This document shows positions 14,613 to 18,997 of a DNA stretch of 18,997 nucleotides, piece after piece. Both the position numbers and the translations under genes were made by a program. Origin of the DNA: Candidatus Brocadiia bacterium. Lineage in GTDB: Bacteria; Planctomycetota; MHYJ01; WSZJ01. Under the pieces are notes generated by a model. The model saw nothing but the letters and a program-made list of their open reading frames with translations. It had not been told where the DNA came from and made no database searches. The stretch's first letter is position 1. The number at the start of each line of letters is the position of its first letter. The stretch is taken from contig JABWAY010000034.1 in the NCBI GenBank assembly GCA_013360825.1, positions 1 through 18,997 of the forward strand, given 5' to 3'.

Positions 14613-15488
14613 TCACGCCCGCGAGGCGTACCCCATCATCCGGTACGCCAGCTTCGCGGCGACGAACTGGGACACGCTGGACCCGCGCAGCGGGGCGACC
14701 TCGACCACGTCGAAGGCGACGACGTTCTTCCGCGCGAACACGGGCCGCAGGAACTCCAGGGCCTCGTACCAGGACAACCCGCCCGGTTCCGGCGTCCCCG
14801 TTCCCGGGACCAGCGCCGGGTCCAGCCCGTCGATGTCCACGGTCACGTAGACGTCCTCGGTCAGGTGTTTCAGCGACCGCTCCACCGCCTTCTTCAGATC
14901 GGCCGCCGTCCGCGTCTCGTGCGCAAACGACGTCGCCACGCGGCCGCGGTTCACCAGCGCCACTTCCCCGCTCGAATAGTTGCGGATCCCGGCCTGCGCG
15001 ATCCGGCACCCCTGGTCCAGCACGCGCTTCATCGCGCACGCGTGCGACCATTCCCTCCCCTCGTACTCCTCGCGCAGGTCGGCGTGGGCGTCGATCTGGA
15101 AGACCGAAAGCTTCGGGTATTTCGTCCGCACCCCCTCCACCAGCGCCGGCGTGATCGAGTGCTCTCCGCCGAGCGACACCAGGATCTTCCCCTCCCGGAT
15201 CAGCCTCGCCGATTCGCGCGCCAGTTCCTTCAGGTATTTCTCGCCGCGGGCCTTCGGACGGAAGGCGGGAAGGGTGTGGATCCCCTCCTCGCAGGTTTCG
15301 GCGAGGAGTTCCTCGTCCCAGAGTTCGACCTGCCGTGAGGCCTCAATGACGGCGGCCGGGCCGCGCCCTGTGCCGCCGCCGAAGGACACCGATTCCTCGA
15401 ACGGGACGGGGAGGACGAGAAACCGGGCGGTCCTGCGGTCGGTCTGGTCGGCGGGGAGGCCGCCGAAATTCCTGGGGGACCCGCTCAC
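14613..15488 (-). CDS. speB: Agmatinase (ureohydrolase family)
   Basis: The 291-residue enzyme hydrolyses agmatine to putrescine and urea. All binuclear manganese ligands of the arginase/agmatinase fold are visible: His110 in SLGGEHSITPA, Asp133/His135/Asp137 in QIDAHADLREEY, and Asp218/Asp220 in VTVDIDGLDPALVPGTGTPE. The N-terminal 'LVLPVPFEESVSFGGGTGRG' is also typical. The start is taken as the GTG at 15488, which overlaps the upstream arginine decarboxylase stop (GTGA on the minus strand). The frame is open much further upstream, but that is the decarboxylase gene in another frame. The pairing with pyruvoyl arginine decarboxylase makes agmatine the likely substrate. Confidence 0.93.
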   Translation of the reverse strand: MSGSPRNFGGLPADQTDRRTARFLVLPVPFEESVSFGGGTGRGPAAVIEASRQVELWDEELLAETCEEGIHTLPAFRPKARGEKYLKELARESARLIREGKILVSLGGEHSITPALVEGVRTKYPKLSVFQIDAHADLREEYEGREWSHACAMKRVLDQGCRIAQAGIRNYSSGEVALVNRGRVATSFAHETRTAADLKKAVERSLKHLTEDVYVTVDIDGLDPALVPGTGTPEPGGLSWYEALEFLRPVFARKNVVAFDVVEVAPLRGSSVSQFVAAKLAYRMMGYASRA

Positions 15489-16030
15489 GGGAGGAGGATT
15501 GCGCTCGCGATCGTCGTGGTCCACATCCCGCGCTGGCCGACGCCGCCCTGGGACACCGAGGTCGTGCGGACGATCCGCCCGGAGACCTTCCAGAGTTCCT
15601 TCTTCTTGTCCCAGCTCGCGTCCGGGTCGAATTCGACGCCCAGGATCGTCGCGAGCATCGCCGCCGCGAGGTCTTCCGCGTGGTCCCCGGCCTCGTCCTC
15701 GTTCTCGCCGTAGGAGTGGTGTTCGCTCAGGTACCCGTAGTGGTTCGGGTCCGTGGGGATCGAAAGCCCGACGGCGGTGGTGATCAGGCGATGGTGCTCG
15801 TCCGTCTCGTTGCGGGCCATCACGCAGTACACGATCTGCCCGCTCGACAGCTTCTCCAGCCCCTTCTGCTTGGGAATCACCCTGCAGTGCGGCGGGAAGA
15901 TCGAAGAGACGTGGACGAGGTTGAACCGCGCGATGTCGGCGTCGCGGAGGGCTTCCTCGAACGACGTCAGGCGTTCCTTGTGCCGGCCGACACCCTTGGT
16001 CAGAAAGATCTCGCGCGGGACGAAGCTCAC
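15485..16030 (-). CDS. Pyruvoyl-dependent arginine decarboxylase
   Basis: The 181-residue proenzyme cleaves itself to make a pyruvoyl group and then decarboxylates arginine to agmatine. The self-cleavage site is visible in 'FNLVHVSSIFPPHCRVIP', between Ser42 and Ser43, so the alpha chain would begin with the pyruvoyl derived from Ser43. Other family blocks are 'QIVYCVMARNETDEHHRLIT' and 'PNHYGYLSEHHSYGENEDEA'. Its start is a GTG at 16030 with GAGGT 7 nt upstream; a nine-U tract sits just before that site in the leader. It is the first gene of a two-gene operon with agmatinase, giving arginine to agmatine to putrescine. It diverges from the haem operon. Confidence 0.93.
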   Translation of the reverse strand: MSFVPREIFLTKGVGRHKERLTSFEEALRDADIARFNLVHVSSIFPPHCRVIPKQKGLEKLSSGQIVYCVMARNETDEHHRLITTAVGLSIPTDPNHYGYLSEHHSYGENEDEAGDHAEDLAAAMLATILGVEFDPDASWDKKKELWKVSGRIVRTTSVSQGGVGQRGMWTTTIASAILLP

Positions 16031-16043
16031 GGGGGCGACCTCG

Positions 16044-16052
16044 AAAAAAAAA
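16044..16052. repeat. Nine-base A/T homopolymer in the arginine decarboxylase leader
   Basis: Nine A on the plus strand (nine U in the mRNA) sit between the predicted transcription start and the GAGGT ribosome-binding site (16042-16038) of the arginine decarboxylase gene. Such a run is rare in DNA this GC-rich. No strong hairpin precedes it, so it is not a clear attenuator. Confidence 0.9.
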
Positions 16053-16086
16053 GACCGGATTGGCGGGGGTGACGGCGCTGGGAGGG

Positions 16087-16114
16087 ATTTTACCGGAGCG
16101 CCCCGAGGTGTCCA
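16087..16114 (-). promoter_or_regulatory. Promoter of the arginine decarboxylase-agmatinase operon
   Basis: On the minus strand, TGGACA (16114-16109), a 16-nt spacer and TAAAAT (16092-16087) form a good promoter. It stands back to back with the haem-operon promoter; the two -35 boxes are 14 nt apart. Confidence 0.55.
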
Positions 16115-16128
16115 TGATTCCCCGCCGC

Positions 16129-16157
16129 TTGGCAGCCCGCCCGCCGGCGCTTATGCT
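16129..16157 (+). promoter_or_regulatory. Promoter of the haem operon
   Basis: TTGGCA (16129-16134), a 17-nt spacer and TATGCT (16152-16157) match a sigma-70-type promoter. An AGGAGA ribosome-binding site (16177-16182) lies 5 nt before the ATG at 16188. No obvious Fur-like or other operator palindrome was seen. Confidence 0.6.
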
Positions 16158-16187
16158 CTCCTCCCCCGCCCGACCCAGGAGAATCCG

Positions 16188-16850
16188 ATGAGCGACGAAC
16201 CCCGCGGCCGCGAGTACCTGGAGAAGGTCCGCCCGGACGCGATGAAGCACCTGATGGCGTTTTTCCGGGAGAGCGGGAGGCATCTGGACCCGAAGACGCG
16301 TTTCCTCATCTCCATCGTGACCAAGACGATCAATTTCAGCCCGCGCGGGCTGCGGCAGTATGTCCGGCGGGCGATGGAGAGCGGGGCGACGACCGACGAG
16401 GTGATCGACGCGATCCTCTGCTCGTACCCCTGCTCGGGGCTGACGCGGGTCTGCGACGCGATGACGGTCGTGCTGGACATGAAGATTCCGGGGGTGACCG
16501 AAGGGGCGCCGGCGGTTCCCGCGGCGGCGCCGGAGGCCGGCGGGTGGACGGCGCTGGAGGGGGCGGCGCTGCCGGCGGAGGGGAAACTGGCCCGGTACGA
16601 GGCCGGGGGGACGGCGATCTGCGTGACGCGCAAGGAGGGGGTTCTCCATGCGGTCGGCGACGTCTGCCCCCATCGCGGCGGATCGCTGTCTGCGGGGCAT
16701 GTCGCCGACGGCGCCGTGGTCTGTCCCCTCCACGGGTGGAGTTTCCGCCCCGAGGACGGCCGGTCCGCGGGAATCGGCCGCGGCGGCGCGGCCGTCTTCG
16801 AAATCCGGGAATCCGCCGGGCGCGCGGAAGTCAGGGCCGTGTCCCGGTGA
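16188..16850 (+). CDS. AhpD/CMD-like domain fused to a Rieske [2Fe-2S] domain
   Basis: The 220-residue protein has two parts. Residues about 10-102 resemble a carboxymuconolactone decarboxylase/AhpD domain ('LDPKTRFLISIVTKTINFSP', 'AMESGATTDEVIDAIL'), but the usual CxxC active site is missing; its cysteines are instead Cys78, Cys82 and Cys89. After an Ala/Pro linker (about 103-118), residues 119-218 form a Rieske ferredoxin. Cluster ligands are Cys160-x-His162 ('DVCPHRGGSLS') and Cys179-x2-His182 ('VVCPLHGWSF'). It is probably cytoplasmic and redox-active. It is the first gene of the haem operon, with its stop overlapping hemE (GTGA, 16847-16850). A role as an electron carrier for a porphyrinogen-oxidising step is inference. 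Confidence 0.85.
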   Translation: MSDEPRGREYLEKVRPDAMKHLMAFFRESGRHLDPKTRFLISIVTKTINFSPRGLRQYVRRAMESGATTDEVIDAILCSYPCSGLTRVCDAMTVVLDMKIPGVTEGAPAVPAAAPEAGGWTALEGAALPAEGKLARYEAGGTAICVTRKEGVLHAVGDVCPHRGGSLSAGHVADGAVVCPLHGWSFRPEDGRSAGIGRGGAAVFEIRESAGRAEVRAVSR

Positions 16851-17884
16851 CCCCTGCCCTGCGCGACTCGCGGTTCCTGCGCGCCTGCCGGGGGGAGGAG
16901 GTCGACGCGACTCCCGTCTGGCTGATGCGCCAGGCGGGGCGCTACATGAAGGAGTACCGCGACGTCCGCGCGCGGGTCGCGTTCAAGGACCTCTGCAAGG
17001 ATCCCGCCCTGGCGGCCGAGGTCACCGACACCGCGGCCCGCCGGATCGGCGCGGACGCGGCGATCGTCTTCTCCGACATCCTCCTGATTCTGGAGCCGAT
17101 GGGCGCCGCGCTGGAGTACGAGGGGGCGGGCGGACCCAGGATCGAGACGCGGGTCGCGTCGCCGGAGGACGTCGGGCGGCTGAGGGCCGCGGATCCCGAA
17201 GCGCTTTCCTTCGTCTATGACGCAGTGCGTCAATCGCGCGCGGCGCTTCCCCCGGACGTCCCCCTGATCGGGTTCTCCGGCGCGCCCTTCACGCTGGCCT
17301 CGTACCTGATCGAGGGCCGGAGCGCGCGGGAAGCGGAGAAGACGCGCATCTTCATGCGGACGGAACCGGCCGCCTGGAACGCCCTTCTCGGCCGCCTCGT
17401 CGACGGGCTCATCCCGTATCTCACCCGTCAGGCCGCGGCCGGGGCGCAGGCGCTTCAGATCTTCGACACCTGGGTCGGGGCGCTGGGGCCGTCGGACTAC
17501 CGGGCGTCGGTGCTTCCCCACATGCAGCGGCTCGTGGCGGCGCTGCCGGCGGGTGTGCCGGTGATCGTCTTCGGGACGGGGACGGCGGGGATCCTGGAGC
17601 TGTTGAAGGAGACGGGGGCGGGGGTGGTCGGGGTCGATTCGCGGATCGGGCTGGGGGCGGCGCGGGCGCGGCTCGGAGCGACGCCGGTGCAGGGCAACCT
17701 GGACTCGACGGTGCTGTTCGCGGGTCGGGAGGTCATCCGGAAGGCCGCGGCGGAGGTTCTGGACGCCACGCGCGGGCGTCCGGGGCACGTCTTCAACCTC
17801 GGACACGGCGTCCTGCCCGGGACCCCGGTCGACAATGTGATCGCGCTGGTCGACGCCGTACACGAACTTTCCTCGCGGAGGTGA
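16847..17884 (+). CDS. hemE: Uroporphyrinogen decarboxylase
   Basis: The 345-residue enzyme decarboxylates uroporphyrinogen III to coproporphyrinogen III in the cytoplasm. The substrate-binding N-terminal motif is 'PVWLMRQAGRYMKEYRDVRA' with Arg28 and Arg32. The conserved Asp occurs in 'IVFSDILLILEPMGAAL', and further blocks are 'IGFSGAPFTLASYLIEG', 'IFDTWVGALGPSDY', 'LQGNLDS'-type VQGNLDSTVLF, and the C-terminal 'HVFNLGHGVLPGTPVDNV'. It is of normal length. The GTG start at 16847 overlaps the upstream stop by 4 nt; residues read upstream of it belong to the Rieske gene's DNA in another frame. It is followed by hemH after a single base, with GGAGG just before. Confidence 0.97.
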   Translation: MTPALRDSRFLRACRGEEVDATPVWLMRQAGRYMKEYRDVRARVAFKDLCKDPALAAEVTDTAARRIGADAAIVFSDILLILEPMGAALEYEGAGGPRIETRVASPEDVGRLRAADPEALSFVYDAVRQSRAALPPDVPLIGFSGAPFTLASYLIEGRSAREAEKTRIFMRTEPAAWNALLGRLVDGLIPYLTRQAAAGAQALQIFDTWVGALGPSDYRASVLPHMQRLVAALPAGVPVIVFGTGTAGILELLKETGAGVVGVDSRIGLGAARARLGATPVQGNLDSTVLFAGREVIRKAAAEVLDATRGRPGHVFNLGHGVLPGTPVDNVIALVDAVHELSSRR

Positions 17885-17885
17885 C

Positions 17886-18899
17886 ATGGCGTACGACGGC
17901 GTCCTGCTGATCGCGTTCGGGGGTCCGACTCCCGGGGGGTGCGCCCGGATCCGGGAGAACGGCGAGCCCTGTCCCGGACCGGAGCACGGGAATCCCTGTC
18001 CGGAGGGGAGTCCGGACGAAGCGCACTGTTTCGTCCAGGGGATCCTGGGGAAGACTCCGGCCCGCGCGGCCCGGACGAACGAGGTGGCCGGGCACTACCG
18101 GCACCTGGGCGGCTTCTCCCCGTTCAACGAGCTGACCTTCCGGCAGGCGCGGACGCTCGAGGTGGCGCTCCGGAAACGCGGCCTTCCGCTCCCCGTCCGT
18201 GCGGGGATGCGTCACTGGGGGCCGTCGATCCGCGACGTGTTGAAGTCGCTCGCGGCGGCGGGGCACCGGAAGCTGCTGGCGACGATCATGGCTCCCCACC
18301 AGTCCAGGGTGAGCTGGGAGTGGTACCTGTCGACGGTCGCGGAGGCGTGCGGGGAGATTCCGGAAGCGCAGCGGCCGGTCGTGGACGTCATCGAGCCGTG
18401 GGGAACGCACCCCGGGTTCACGGGGGCGATCGCGGCCCTCGTCCGGGCGGACCTCGACCGTCTTCCCCCGGACCGCCGCGGGAACGCCCATGTGGTCTTC
18501 ACGGCGCACGCCATTCCGGTGGCGATTGCGAAGAGCGGGCCGTACTGCCGCCAGTTTGAGGAGACGGCGTCGCACGTGGCGGCGTCGCTCGGGCTGTCCC
18601 GGCACACGATCGCCTACCAGTCGAGCGCGCCGGAATCGAGCGGGTCGTGGACCGGACCGGACATCAGCGACGCGCTGCGGGACCTGAAGGCGGAGGGGGT
18701 GCGCGACGTGATCGTCTCGCCGATCGGTTTTCTCGTGGACCATGTCGAGGTGCTCTACGACCTCGATGTCGAGGCGCGGAGGACTGCGGCGGCGCTGGGT
18801 CTCGGGTTCGTCCGGTCCGGGACGGTGGGAAGCCACGCGGCCTTCATCGGAATGCTCGCGGACCTGCTGGCGGAACGGGCGAAACGGCAGGACGGATGA
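17886..18899 (+). CDS. hemH: Ferrochelatase with N-terminal four-cysteine insertion
   Basis: The 337-residue protein inserts Fe2+ into a porphyrin. After the opening 'YDGVLLIAFGGP' there is an unusual insert of about 34 residues with Cys19, Cys29, Cys38 and Cys48 (spacing 9, 8, 9). The family sequence then resumes ('VAGHYRHLGGFSPFNELT'). The catalytic His is in 'VVFTAHAIPVAIA', and the C-terminal signature is 'SPIGFLVDHVEVLYDLDVEA'. Proto- versus coproporphyrin ferrochelatase cannot be told from sequence by eye. A ribosome-binding site GGAGG overlaps the end of hemE. The insert could hold an Fe-S cluster or zinc; known ferrochelatase clusters sit elsewhere. Its stop overlaps the next start (ATGA). 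Confidence 0.92.
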   Translation: MAYDGVLLIAFGGPTPGGCARIRENGEPCPGPEHGNPCPEGSPDEAHCFVQGILGKTPARAARTNEVAGHYRHLGGFSPFNELTFRQARTLEVALRKRGLPLPVRAGMRHWGPSIRDVLKSLAAAGHRKLLATIMAPHQSRVSWEWYLSTVAEACGEIPEAQRPVVDVIEPWGTHPGFTGAIAALVRADLDRLPPDRRGNAHVVFTAHAIPVAIAKSGPYCRQFEETASHVAASLGLSRHTIAYQSSAPESSGSWTGPDISDALRDLKAEGVRDVIVSPIGFLVDHVEVLYDLDVEARRTAAALGLGFVRSGTVGSHAAFIGMLADLLAERAKRQDG

Positions 18900-18997
18900 C
18901 GCGGCGCGTCGTGGTCGTCGGGGGCGGGATCGCCGGCCTGGCCGCCGCGCACCGGCTCCTGCGCGAGCCCGGCGTGGAGGTCCGGGTGCTGGAGGCG
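18896..18997 (+). CDS. Protoporphyrinogen/coproporphyrinogen oxidase, N-terminal fragment
   Basis: Only 34 codons are in the window. They begin MTRRVVVVGGGIAGLAAAHR and end '...VRVLEA', a classical FAD-binding Rossmann start (GGGIAG) followed by the acidic end of the second strand. Its ATG overlaps the hemH stop by 4 nt. Position after hemE and hemH makes the flavin oxidase HemY/HemG-type the clear first choice. Another FAD-dependent amine oxidase-like protein would look the same over this length. Confidence 0.78.
   Translation, partial: MTRRVVVVGGGIAGLAAAHRLLREPGVEVRVLEA

Noticed and set aside
16031..16187. U-tract as an intrinsic attenuator of the arginine decarboxylase leader
   Set aside because: No stable hairpin directly precedes the nine U, so only the homopolymer is reported.
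1..18997. tRNA genes, CRISPR arrays, insertion sequences, phage or toxin-antitoxin genes
   Set aside because: No cloverleaf, spaced direct repeats, transposase or integrase motifs, or paired small toxin/antitoxin genes were recognised on either strand.

Overview
This is a high-GC, gene-dense stretch of bacterial chromosome with mostly housekeeping and stress or envelope genes. Starts are ATG or GTG, and six neighbouring gene pairs share 4-nt ATGA or GTGA overlaps. No tRNA, rRNA, insertion sequence, phage gene or CRISPR array was seen. Secreted hypothetical proteins, a TPR lipoprotein-like or secreted protein, a tricorn-type peptidase and pyruvoyl arginine decarboxylase with agmatinase suggest an environmental Gram-negative lineage. 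Planctomycetota or a similar deep-branching phylum is the best guess, but the sequence alone does not prove it.

Layout. 1-312 (-): N-terminus of a tricorn-like peptidase, running off the left edge. 425-2462 (+): a three-gene overlapping cluster with a small zincin-type metalloprotease, a protein that looks like two decayed zincin domains, and an exported alpha/beta hydrolase. 2547-5927 (+): an MscS channel with a C-terminal cyclic-nucleotide-binding domain, then a KefB/CPA2-type cation:proton antiporter with a TrkA-N domain; together these look like an ion and turgor homeostasis pair. 5978-7264 (+): a secreted TPR protein. 7274-7798 (-): a hypothetical protein. 7882-9228 (+): glycyl-tRNA synthetase, convergent with a PPK2 polyphosphate kinase (9233-10114, -). 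10246-12520 (+): a small hypothetical protein followed by mnmG. 12596-14553 (+): two overlapping, paralogous exported proteins, the second membrane-anchored, joined across a 10-G tract. 14613-16030 (-): an arginine-to-putrescine operon (pyruvoyl arginine decarboxylase, then agmatinase). 16188-18997 (+): a divergent haem operon (AhpD-like/Rieske fusion, hemE, hemH, then the start of a hemY/hemG-type oxidase).

Nothing here is a clear defence or mobile system. The more unusual items are a ferrochelatase with an N-terminal four-cysteine insertion, a Rieske fusion heading the haem operon, a pseudo-zincin with HALLH in place of HExxH beside an intact zincin, the duplicated exported proteins whose junction could be fused by a one-base slip, and a repeated promoter style with the -10 hexamer only 6-11 nt from the start codon.
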